From Pseudoalteromonas sp. MSK9-3 (GTDB lineage: Bacteria > Pseudomonadota > Gammaproteobacteria > Enterobacterales > Alteromonadaceae): a DNA stretch of 64,000 bases. The position numbers and the translations under genes were made by a program. Of this stretch, positions 19,040 through 27,099 are shown one piece after another; within the stretch, counting starts at the first letter, position 1, and the number at the start of each line of letters is the position of its first letter. Where the stretch lies: NCBI RefSeq assembly GCF_003590335.1, contig NZ_MIET01000009.1, positions 213,791 through 277,790 of the forward strand, given 5' to 3'. Below the pieces are notes generated by a model. That model worked only from the letters and a program-made list of their open reading frames with translations, did not search any database and was not told where the DNA came from.

Positions 19040-20923
19040 ATGTTAGCTAAATCCGCACTAAGCGCTGCAATTTTGACTGCGCTCTCTTTTTCTGTGTCAG
19101 CAAAAAGTACATCAACTGAAAACATTGAACGTATTACGGTGACAGCAAATAAGTTCGAACAATCAATTAATAACACGCTAGCTACGGTCAATGTGATTGA
19201 GCGTGCAGAAATAGAAAGCAGCAACATCCGTGATTTGCCTTCATTATTGAACACGGTAGCTGGCATTGATGTAGTACGTAACGGTGGCTTTGGTCAAAAG
19301 GCCAGTGTGTTTGTTCGAGGCGCAGCGACAAAACATACCTTAGTATTGGTTGATGGGGTGCGTATTAGTGATGCCAATTCAGGCAGTGTGTCATTTACCA
19401 ATATTCCCGTAAACAGCATCGAGAAAATCGAAGTAGTTAAAGGGGCACGTGCTGCGATTTATGGTTCTGATGCAATGGCTGGGGTGATCAATATTATTAC
19501 ACGCCAAGCTACGCAGCATGAAATTACACTAACGAGTGGTAGTCACAACTATGTGAATTATCAGCAAGCGGGTGAATTTAGCCAAGATAATATTACCCTT
19601 GGTTATAACTTAGGGTATGAAGATACAAAAGGCTATGACGTCATAGCAAAAGACTCTGTAGCATCTATTGGGAAAGATCATGATTCAGATGGTTACAATA
19701 ACCAAAATATTGGATTTAATCTTACGGTAAATACGGAAGAGTTAGGCCAATTTAACGCCATTGTTCAATACAGTGAAGGCGATGCTGAGTATGACAATGC
19801 ATGGGGTAATGACGCCTATGATTTTGAAAACTATAGCGGCAGAATCGCGTGGCAGAAAAAGTTAGGTCAATTTGAACACTCTGCCTCAGTAAGTACATCG
19901 CAAGAAGAGAACATTCAAACGGGTACACCTAAGCATGATATTTATAGTACTGACCGCGCAGAAGTCGAATATCGTACTTTGTATAGGTTAAATGAAACAA
20001 CGCAATTTACCGGTGGTGTTAATTATTTGACTGAAGACCTTGGTGGTTCTACAGCCACTTTCAGTGAAACACAGCGAGATAATCAAGCGGTATTTTTGGG
20101 TGGATTTTATGATGATAATAAATGGCTAGCAAATGTGGTTGTGCGCTCTGATGACTATGATTACCATGGTAGAGCAAACACTTATACAACCGCTTTTGGT
20201 GTCAAGCCTCATAGAGATGTGACGTTTAGAGTAAATCATGGCACTGCCTTTAGAGCACCTTCACTGACCAATACCTTTGTAACGCAAAGCCCATGGTATT
20301 TACCGAACGTCAATATTAAACCTGAAGAAGCAACCAATAATGAAGTTGGCATGTCATTATCAACGCGTTGGGGCCGATATGATGTTGCTGTTTTTCAGAA
20401 CAAAATAGATAACTTGATCAGCAACCAATATGATGCAGATTCTGGAAAGTATATTCCTTACAATGTGGATAATGCCACGATGAAAGGGGTTGAATTGTCT
20501 GCAAACGTAAGTGCGTTCGGTTTTGAACATAGTATTAATGTTACATTCCTAGATGCCAAAGACAGTTCAACGGGTGAAAAACTTGCTCGTCGTCCTTCTG
20601 AGTCATTTAATTACACTGTGGCACGTTCATGGGACAAGCTTGATGTAAATCTTGCGATGCAGTATCGCTCATCACGCCCTTCAATTAATTTATATGATTC
20701 GAATTTAGGCCAGTCTGTGGCGACAACGCTTGCAGGGTATACAGTGTTTAACTTAGGCGCTAACTATAGGCTTTTTGATGGACTGACTTTGAATGCGAGA
20801 TTAGAAAATATTGCCGGTAAAGATTATATTACCGCAGCCACCGGATATGCGAGTAATGGCAATGTATTGGGGTATACCGCATTGGGCCGACAAGCTTATG
20901 TAGGTGCAACAGTACGTTTTTAA
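19040..20923 (+). CDS. btuB: TonB-dependent vitamin B12 receptor
   Basis: BtuB imports cobalamins across the outer membrane using TonB energy. The protein has 627 residues with a signal peptide (cleavage near VSA-KS) and a TonB box region ERITVTANKFEQ at about residues 30-41. A plug domain follows (IRDLPSLLNTVAGIDVV, FVRGAATKHTLVLVDGVRI, EKIEVVKGARAAIYGSDAMAGVINIIT), then a 22-strand barrel ending in phenylalanine (YVGATVRF). The cobalamin riboswitch upstream strongly supports B12 as substrate over a siderophore. No btuFCD genes are adjacent; a terminator follows directly. Confidence 0.95.
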   Translation: MLAKSALSAAILTALSFSVSAKSTSTENIERITVTANKFEQSINNTLATVNVIERAEIESSNIRDLPSLLNTVAGIDVVRNGGFGQKASVFVRGAATKHTLVLVDGVRISDANSGSVSFTNIPVNSIEKIEVVKGARAAIYGSDAMAGVINIITRQATQHEITLTSGSHNYVNYQQAGEFSQDNITLGYNLGYEDTKGYDVIAKDSVASIGKDHDSDGYNNQNIGFNLTVNTEELGQFNAIVQYSEGDAEYDNAWGNDAYDFENYSGRIAWQKKLGQFEHSASVSTSQEENIQTGTPKHDIYSTDRAEVEYRTLYRLNETTQFTGGVNYLTEDLGGSTATFSETQRDNQAVFLGGFYDDNKWLANVVVRSDDYDYHGRANTYTTAFGVKPHRDVTFRVNHGTAFRAPSLTNTFVTQSPWYLPNVNIKPEEATNNEVGMSLSTRWGRYDVAVFQNKIDNLISNQYDADSGKYIPYNVDNATMKGVELSANVSAFGFEHSINVTFLDAKDSSTGEKLARRPSESFNYTVARSWDKLDVNLAMQYRSSRPSINLYDSNLGQSVATTLAGYTVFNLGANYRLFDGLTLNARLENIAGKDYITAATGYASNGNVLGYTALGRQAYVGATVRF

Positions 20924-20950
20924 CGGGCACCTTGAGTAATTAATAGTGTG

Positions 20951-20982
20951 ATAAAAAGGCGAGTGACTACTCGCCTTTTTTC
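20951..20982 (+). terminator. Terminator of btuB
   Basis: GGCGAGT (20958-20964) pairs with ACTCGCC (20969-20975) around GACT, flanked by five A residues before and a run of Ts after. This is a classic intrinsic terminator. Confidence 0.93.
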
Positions 20983-21044
20983 TGTTCAAAGATATCTCTG
21001 ACGTTGCTCAGAGGGTGTTTATTCTGCAAAGTGAGAACGTTGTA

Positions 21045-21068
21045 ATGATCCTCAAGATGATCCTCAAG
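21045..21068. repeat. Perfect 12-bp tandem duplication downstream of msrA
   Basis: ATGATCCTCAAG is present twice without a gap (21045-21056, 21057-21068), in the space between the btuB terminator and the msrA stop. It is a probable replication-slippage product. Confidence 0.85.
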
Positions 21069-21082
21069 TACACATTTATAGG

Positions 21083-21616
21083 TTAGTCGACGATCCAGTT
21101 TTTAAATGCCAGTTCAAATTTGGCTATTTTTGGTGCAATTAAGATGCTGCAATACCCTTGTTGAGGGTTTTCGTTGAAGTAATCTTGGTGATAGTCCTCA
21201 GCGGGATAAAAGGTTGTTGAGGGGCTTATCTCTGTCACAATCGGTGCGTTATGATGCGCTTGCTGTGTAGAGATCATTGCATGTGCTTTTAGCTGCTGCG
21301 CTTCGTCATGAAAATAGATGACGCTGCGGTACTGTGTGCCCACATCATTCCCTTGACGATTTAACTGCGTTGGATCATGTAATGTAAAAAATATCTCTAA
21401 TAATGTGTCGTAATCAATGACTGTTGGATCAAAAGATATTTTGACCACTTCAGCATGGCCGCTGTCACCTTGACATATTGCTTGGTATGTCGGTGCTTCT
21501 AAATGACCACCTGTATAACCTGAGCTTACTAAGGTGACGCCTTTGACACGGCGAAACGCCGCGTCAATACACCAAAAACACCCTCCACCGAAGGTCGCAA
21601 TGTGTAGATTAGTCAT
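21083..21616 (-). CDS. msrA: Peptide-methionine (S)-S-oxide reductase
   Basis: MsrA repairs oxidised methionine (the S-sulfoxide) in proteins and free methionine. The catalytic cysteine is in TFGGGCFWCIDAAF (Cys13, in the invariant GCFW motif). HAEVVKISFDPTVIDYDTLLEIFF, FHDPTQLNRQGNDVGTQYRSVI and AEDYHQDYF are all typical. The 177 residues correspond to the short type without an MsrB fusion. The start overlaps the RND permease stop by eight bases (ATGACTAA), so it is the last gene of an adaptor-permease-msrA operon, which ties an oxidative repair enzyme to an efflux pump. Confidence 0.95.
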   Translation of the reverse strand: MTNLHIATFGGGCFWCIDAAFRRVKGVTLVSSGYTGGHLEAPTYQAICQGDSGHAEVVKISFDPTVIDYDTLLEIFFTLHDPTQLNRQGNDVGTQYRSVIYFHDEAQQLKAHAMISTQQAHHNAPIVTEISPSTTFYPAEDYHQDYFNENPQQGYCSILIAPKIAKFELAFKNWIVD

Positions 21617-24600
21617 GTTGTATCTCTTTAGTTGTTGAGGCCTGCTGTTCTAGCTTTTGTGCTAAAAACTCAGGCGACTGGGTATTTTTACAGAATAAGT
21701 TGTAAGCACACGGGATCACAAACAGCGTTAACAATGTGGCAATACTGACTCCAGCAAACACAACCACACCAATCACCATTCTGCTTTCAGAACCAGGACC
21801 GACAGCCATTACTAGCGGGATTGAACTCATTACTGTGGTGAGTGATGTCATGATAATTGGTCTTAAGCGTTGCACAGATGCATCAACAATTGCTTGTTCG
21901 AACGCGACGCCTTTATCACGTAATTGATTTGCAAATTCAACAATGAGAATGCCATTTTTAGCACTTAGGCCAATCAGCATGACAATCCCGATTTGGCTAT
22001 AAATGTTGAGTGAACTATCGGTTAAGTACAAGCCATACATAGCACCCACTAGGCCTAGTGGCACTGTGAGCATGATCACAAGTGGATGAACAAAGCTTTC
22101 AAACTGGGCTGCAAGTACTAAAAACGTAACGGTTAGGGCGAGAATAAACACATAGGTCATTGCTGAAGCGCCTTCATAGAACAGCTGTGACTCGCCTTTA
22201 TAATCAACAGCCCCATCGATGTCATTCTCTTCTGCCGCGATGGTATTTAAAAATGCGAGCGCCTCAGCTAGTGTATAGCCATTGGCGAGGTTGGCTGTGA
22301 TAGTGATAGCACGCATTCTGTTGTATCTATTAAGCCTAGAAGCGGTCGCTTCTTCTTTAATATTAATCAAACTGTCTAGCGGGATCAGTTGTTCGGTGCG
22401 TGATTTAACAAAAATGTTGGCGATATCATTAGGCCCACTAAAATCAGCTTTAGTGCCTTTTAAGATAACGTCATACTCTTCACCACGGTCGATAAAGGTG
22501 GTGATGCGGCGTTGTCCTAGCATTGTTTCTAACGTATTACCTATATCACTTATAGATACACCTAAATCTGCGGCTTTGGTTTTATCTATGTGGATAAGAA
22601 ATTGTGGAAAGGTTTCTTTATAATCATGATCAAGGCGCACTAGGCCTTTATTTTCTTGTGCGCGTTTTATGATCCGGTCTCTCCACTGGGATAGTTCGGC
22701 GTAATCATTGCCCTGAAGTACAAATTCTATAGGACGAGATTGCCCACCGCCACCGATACCACGGCGCATTATGGCAAAGGCTCTAATATCAGTGACCTCA
22801 CGCATTTTTGTGCTGATCTCACCCATAACTTCCCAAGTTGAGCGCTTTCGCTCATCCCAGTCAGGCATACCGATGATGGCTACGCCACCTTGACCACCCC
22901 AGCCCGGTACACGGACTAATACTCTACTAAGCTCGCCTGCATCGACATAAGGTAATAAGCGCTGCTCAATTTGCGACATATTTTGTTCGTTATTTTCATA
23001 GCTTGCTCCTTCAGGGCCATTCATCATAACAAAGAATGTACCTCTGTCTTCTTTAGGGGTTAGCTCTGAGGGGATCTGTTTATATAGGCTAAAGCTGGTG
23101 AAACCTGCCAATATCAAGACTACTATAAGACTGTTGCGACGTTTTAAGTTAGCTAATAAGGTGTTGCGATAGCCTTGCTCCAAACGCGCAAATTGGCGGT
23201 CCATCCATTGACTGAATTTATTATTTGAACTGCTTGGCTTGAGAACTTTTGAGCATAAAGCGGGGGCAAGGGTTAACGATGTAATACTAGAAAATAACAC
23301 CGCGGCACTGACAGCCATGGCGAACTCTGTAAACAACGCGCCAATTCGACCATCCATAAATACCAATGGCACAAAGACTGAGATGAGTACCAATGTCGTC
23401 GCGATAATGGCAAATCCAACCTCTTTTGCGCCACGATAAGCGGCGAGGAGCGGGGGCTCTCCCAGTTCTATGCGTCGATGAATGTTCTCTAGCATGACGA
23501 TGGCATCATCAACGACTAATCCTATAGCCAGTACAAGTGCGAGTAGGGTGAGAAGGTTAATCGAATACCCCATCGCCAATAAGAACATAAAGGTGGCAAT
23601 TAATGCCACCGGTACTGTAATTGCGGGAATTAGAGTGGCGCGAATAGTGCCTAAAAATAAAAATATGACGGCAACGACAAGGGCCATTGCTATCGCTAAT
23701 GTACGGTACACTTCAGTAATTGATTCTCTAATAAAAATTGAAGAATCGTAGCTGTCTTGTATCGTGGTGCCTTCAGGCAGGTTGCGTTTTATCTTTTCTA
23801 GTTCTTGGCGTGCGTTATCAACCACATCTAAGGTATTGGCTTTTGCTTGTTTGACAATGCCAAGGCCAATCATATTTTTACCATTGCCGCGAAAGGTACT
23901 TTCATCATCTGCGGCTTCTAATACAACATCCGCGACTTCCGCGAGCTTAATTAAGTAGCCTTGATCACCGCGTTTAATAACGAGGTTTTTAAAATCATTT
24001 TGGGTTTTATAGCTACGCGCAATACGCACTGCAAAATCTCGATCAAGTGATTCAATTTCCCCAGCGGGAAGCTCTACGTTTTCTCGACGTAATACTTGTT
24101 CTATATCGCTTGTGGTAACGCCTCTGGCAGCCATTGCCTGTCGGTTTAGCCATACCTTCATGGCGTATTGTCGCTCGCCACCGATCCGGACATTAGACAC
24201 GCCGTCTACCACAGCCAGTCTATCGACAATAAAACGCTGAGCGTAGTCAGATAGCTGTAATGTGTTCATACTGTCGCTGTTAAGTACAAACCATGCGATT
24301 GGACTTTCATCTGAATTTGACTTAGATACCTCAGGTGGTCTTACTTGTTCGGGTAACCTATCTAATGCACGCGATACTCGCTCCCTCACGTCATTTGCCG
24401 CCGCATCTATATTCCTATCAATATTAAATTCGATTGTGATATTAGAGCGACCATTTCGACTCGAAGAGTTAATACTTTTAATGCCTTCAATACCTGAGAT
24501 TCGATTTTCAAGCACCTGTGTTATTTTTGCTTCAACGACTTCACTTGATGCACCTGTATAGTCAGTGCTGACACTGACAATGGGAGTTTCGATGTCGGGA

Positions 24601-24710
24601 TACTCGCGCAATGGCAGCATACTAAATGCCACGATACCGAAGGTTAGCAGTAGCAAATTAATAACAATGGCGAAAACGGGTCTTTTAACCGCTGTATCAG
24701 TTATTTTCAC
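21609..24710 (-). CDS. RND efflux pump inner-membrane permease (AcrB/HAE1 type)
   Basis: This is a proton-driven RND transporter of 1033 residues that would export drugs or other hydrophobic compounds through a tripartite pump. It begins with the cytoplasmic helix and first membrane helix (MKITDTAVKRPVFAIVINLLLL). Two large periplasmic loops and twelve membrane helices follow the family pattern. The proton-relay aspartates are in GLVVDDAIVMLENIHRR near residue 407, and FTEFAMAVSAAVLFSSITSLTLAP is characteristic. The fold-repeat counterpart LIGLSAKNGILIVEFANQL carries the conserved lysine. It is preceded by its adaptor with a 3-bp gap and followed by msrA. No outer-membrane TolC partner is in the window. 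The substrate cannot be read from the sequence. Confidence 0.93.
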   Translation of the reverse strand: MKITDTAVKRPVFAIVINLLLLTFGIVAFSMLPLREYPDIETPIVSVSTDYTGASSEVVEAKITQVLENRISGIEGIKSINSSSRNGRSNITIEFNIDRNIDAAANDVRERVSRALDRLPEQVRPPEVSKSNSDESPIAWFVLNSDSMNTLQLSDYAQRFIVDRLAVVDGVSNVRIGGERQYAMKVWLNRQAMAARGVTTSDIEQVLRRENVELPAGEIESLDRDFAVRIARSYKTQNDFKNLVIKRGDQGYLIKLAEVADVVLEAADDESTFRGNGKNMIGLGIVKQAKANTLDVVDNARQELEKIKRNLPEGTTIQDSYDSSIFIRESITEVYRTLAIAMALVVAVIFLFLGTIRATLIPAITVPVALIATFMFLLAMGYSINLLTLLALVLAIGLVVDDAIVMLENIHRRIELGEPPLLAAYRGAKEVGFAIIATTLVLISVFVPLVFMDGRIGALFTEFAMAVSAAVLFSSITSLTLAPALCSKVLKPSSSNNKFSQWMDRQFARLEQGYRNTLLANLKRRNSLIVVLILAGFTSFSLYKQIPSELTPKEDRGTFFVMMNGPEGASYENNEQNMSQIEQRLLPYVDAGELSRVLVRVPGWGGQGGVAIIGMPDWDERKRSTWEVMGEISTKMREVTDIRAFAIMRRGIGGGGQSRPIEFVLQGNDYAELSQWRDRIIKRAQENKGLVRLDHDYKETFPQFLIHIDKTKAADLGVSISDIGNTLETMLGQRRITTFIDRGEEYDVILKGTKADFSGPNDIANIFVKSRTEQLIPLDSLINIKEEATASRLNRYNRMRAITITANLANGYTLAEALAFLNTIAAEENDIDGAVDYKGESQLFYEGASAMTYVFILALTVTFLVLAAQFESFVHPLVIMLTVPLGLVGAMYGLYLTDSSLNIYSQIGIVMLIGLSAKNGILIVEFANQLRDKGVAFEQAIVDASVQRLRPIIMTSLTTVMSSIPLVMAVGPGSESRMVIGVVVFAGVSIATLLTLFVIPCAYNLFCKNTQSPEFLAQKLEQQASTTKEIQHD

Positions 24711-24713
24711 AGT

Positions 24714-25769
24714 CTACCCCTTTTCTGTGACTGCAGAACCAGAGCGTATTTTTGTTGTACCCTCTGTAACAATTTTTTGGCCTGTCGCGAGGCCATTTTT
24801 AATGGCGACCCAGCCACTAAATCGAGTGTGCAATTCAACCTCTGTGAGCTGTGCTTTGTTTTCATTATTAATGACAAACACATAATGTTGCCCTTTCCTT
24901 GGTATAATGCTTTTCTCTGGGACCATAATGGCGGTAAGAGAGCGCAGTTCTACGGTAATGTGTAACAACATGCCTGGTTTAAGTTGCATATGCTCGTTTG
25001 TAAAATCGGCGGTGACTTGCACCGTGCGCGTTGTTTCATCAATGCGTGGGTCGATGTGAGAGATCACGCCGTCAAAAGGGGTGGCTCCATATGCATCACT
25101 TAAGGCTGTGACGGTCATACCTTTTTTCAACTGGCCTAAATACTTTTCAGGTACTTGGAAGTCGACTTTTATCACGCTGATGTCATCTAAAGTGGTGATC
25201 CGTGTATTGTTATCAACAAAGCTACCTACAGAGATAAGTCGTTTTCCGAGTACGCCTTTAAATGGAGCTGTGACAGTCATTTGTGCCAGCTCTACTTTGG
25301 CACTTTGAAGTTGTGTGAGCAAGGCGTCAGCCACTGAGCGTTGCTCTTCTAGGGCTGACTGTGCCGCCGATTGCGTCTTGGCCAATTCAGTGAGACGTGC
25401 GAGTTGTCGTTGTTGTTCTTTTAATCGGATAGTTAATTCTTTCACTGCCAGCTTTTCTTCTATATCTTGCAGTTGTATTAATTTATCATTTTGTAAAACC
25501 AGATCGCCGTCGGCAAAATAGACATCACTCACATAGTCACTTTGCGAACTCACGATATCGATAGCTTGGTTTGCTCTGGCGTTGCCTATTGCGGCAACTG
25601 TAATGGTCCGAGATTGTTCTTGTGCTGCAACTGTTGTAACGGCTGTTGCGCCACGCTTAGTATTTGTTGCTTTGCCTTGTGATGCGGGGAAATACAAATA
25701 GCCTGATATACAAATCAAGACTAAAATAATAAACGGAAAGAGGGCTTTACCCGATTGTTGTGCATACAT
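24714..25769 (-). CDS. RND efflux pump periplasmic adaptor (membrane fusion protein)
   Basis: The adaptor has 351 residues and would link the permease to an outer-membrane channel. It has an N-terminal membrane anchor (ALFPFIILVLICISGYLYF) without a lipobox. A split lipoyl/barrel-sandwich domain follows (AIGNARANQAIDIVSSQSDYVSDVYFADGDLVLQNDKL, then VTAPFKGVLGKRLISVGSFVD), interrupted by an alpha-helical hairpin (EEKLAVKELTIRLKEQQRQLARLTELAKTQ). Beta-barrel and membrane-proximal domains end the protein (VPEKSIIPRKGQHYVFV). It is the first gene of the adaptor-permease-msrA operon. No regulator gene is adjacent. Confidence 0.92.
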   Translation of the reverse strand: MYAQQSGKALFPFIILVLICISGYLYFPASQGKATNTKRGATAVTTVAAQEQSRTITVAAIGNARANQAIDIVSSQSDYVSDVYFADGDLVLQNDKLIQLQDIEEKLAVKELTIRLKEQQRQLARLTELAKTQSAAQSALEEQRSVADALLTQLQSAKVELAQMTVTAPFKGVLGKRLISVGSFVDNNTRITTLDDISVIKVDFQVPEKYLGQLKKGMTVTALSDAYGATPFDGVISHIDPRIDETTRTVQVTADFTNEHMQLKPGMLLHITVELRSLTAIMVPEKSIIPRKGQHYVFVINNENKAQLTEVELHTRFSGWVAIKNGLATGQKIVTEGTTKIRSGSAVTEKG

Positions 25770-25912
25770 GTTATTTTACCACTGCTATTGATAACCCTAG
25801 TGTACAAAATATGTAGCGAGAAAAGGTGGTTGGATGTCTCGTTAATTTGTGCGTTGACCGAAAAAACGCCTAAATATTTTATATTTGTACCTAAATGTTT
25901 GAATTATATAAT

Positions 25913-26011
25913 ATGACTAAACAACAAAAGTGTCAGACGTGTAGGAGAATACGGCAATTGCTGGTATGGGCGATCATTATGTTTGTATTTTATTTTGGTT
26001 TTTATACGTAA
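25913..26011 (+). CDS. Possible 32-residue single-helix membrane peptide with a CxxC motif
   Basis: A short open frame starts at ATG 25913 and encodes a basic N-terminus with KCQTCRRIRQ (a CxxC) followed by one hydrophobic helix (LLVWAIIMFVFYFGFY). It ends 14 bases before the DUF2982 gene. No ribosome binding site precedes the ATG; an AGGAG at 25942 lies inside the frame. The positive-inside pattern and the CxxC look protein-like, but a frame this short could be chance. Confidence 0.3.
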   Translation: MTKQQKCQTCRRIRQLLVWAIIMFVFYFGFYT

Positions 26012-26025
26012 AGGTGGCGTAACAA

Positions 26026-26736
26026 ATGCAGGCAAAACTAAGAGCGCAGGCAAATCGGCATAGTATCGAGTTTATGATAGTCGGTGGTATTTCGCTGGCG
26101 GTTATTATGATTTTTGTATCTTTGCGTAGCAGCGCAATTAGTATCTTTGAAATCGCTTTAACAAGTAGCGCTATCGTAGCGATATTCATAGGCTTTTTGA
26201 AAAGTCAGCAGCCATATTATAGTATATTACTTGATGCACTGCAGATCACATATGTGCACAAGTTCGGTCAGTGGCAAATTGGGATACACAATTTGCATTC
26301 TTGCGGGATCCCACAGGCAGGGGAAACCTTGGAATTACTGGAATTAAACGCAGTTGGCATTAAACTTATTAGTATAGATGAGTTCTTACAGGCGTTGAGC
26401 CCAAGATTAGCGGGTAAATTGTTGATTGAACAGCGGCATATATTTTTACAAGCTGTTAAAATGCATTGCAAAAATGGCAACTGCCCATCAGAATGGTTAA
26501 TTGAACCAGATGAATTTAAATCTGATTCAGGGCAAACATATACGGGCTTAATTGCGATGTTTGCTAACCGAATGCACAATCTGAAAACGCTAACCGGTTA
26601 CGATTTGCTATTACCAGCAAATGTGTTGGACCGAGACATTTGGCGTTTTTCTACTTTATTAAACCGCTGGAAATTAAGTCCAGAACAGGTGGTTAAAAAC
26701 TTGCGAGAAGAGCAAGTCACCAATGAACAGATGTAA
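26026..26736 (+). CDS. DUF2982 family membrane protein
   Basis: The protein has 236 residues with two adjacent membrane helices near the N-terminus (residues about 16-32 and 40-60) and a cytoplasmic domain. The stretches LDALQITYVHKFGQWQIGIHNLHSCGIP, LISIDEFLQALSPRLAGKLLIEQR, SDSGQTYTGLIAMFANRMHNLKTLTGYDLLLPANVLDR match what I recall of the DUF2982 family of Vibrio, Shewanella and Alteromonas. The family has no known function. The overall layout (two helices, then a soluble domain) resembles bacterial PH-like membrane proteins. It is followed after 12 bases by a small hypothetical gene, probably in one transcript. Confidence 0.8.
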   Translation: MQAKLRAQANRHSIEFMIVGGISLAVIMIFVSLRSSAISIFEIALTSSAIVAIFIGFLKSQQPYYSILLDALQITYVHKFGQWQIGIHNLHSCGIPQAGETLELLELNAVGIKLISIDEFLQALSPRLAGKLLIEQRHIFLQAVKMHCKNGNCPSEWLIEPDEFKSDSGQTYTGLIAMFANRMHNLKTLTGYDLLLPANVLDRDIWRFSTLLNRWKLSPEQVVKNLREEQVTNEQM

Positions 26737-26748
26737 CAGGAATAGTCC

Positions 26749-27081
26749 ATGAGCGATGATAGAGCCTATATTAAAAGCGGTCGTAATACGATCATTCACA
26801 AAGAGAAAAAGCTCGATTTGGTTATTGTTAACGGGGAAAACCACCCGAAGATCCAAGTCACAGCGAATGGACTGATCCCGTTTAAAGATGAGCTTCCTCG
26901 CAATCGTAGAGAAGCCAAAGAGCGTTATTTAGAGATTGTAAATATTGGCAGTGCCGATATATTTGGCGAAGTGAAGCGGTTATTGTTTATTCAGTCGCTG
27001 GATGGCAGAGAATATAAAGTCGATTATAGTAAAATAGGCACAAAATTATTTGTGAGAATTCATCAAGATAGCTACATGTAG
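26749..27081 (+). CDS. Hypothetical cytoplasmic protein, 110 residues
   Basis: I do not recognise this protein. It has no signal peptide or membrane segment and is rich in charged residues and predicted beta strands (KLDLVIVNGENHPKIQVTAN, EIVNIGSADIFGEVKRLLFI, REYKVDYSKIGTKLFVRIHQ). It contains no cysteine. It follows the DUF2982 gene by 12 bases with AGGAA before the ATG, and precedes the DUF1566 lipoprotein gene by 18 bases. Co-transcription of all of them is likely. The strand-rich make-up suggests a small beta-barrel, but that is only a guess. Confidence 0.65.
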   Translation: MSDDRAYIKSGRNTIIHKEKKLDLVIVNGENHPKIQVTANGLIPFKDELPRNRREAKERYLEIVNIGSADIFGEVKRLLFIQSLDGREYKVDYSKIGTKLFVRIHQDSYM

Positions 27082-27099
27082 CAGGCTAGGAGCCGAAGT

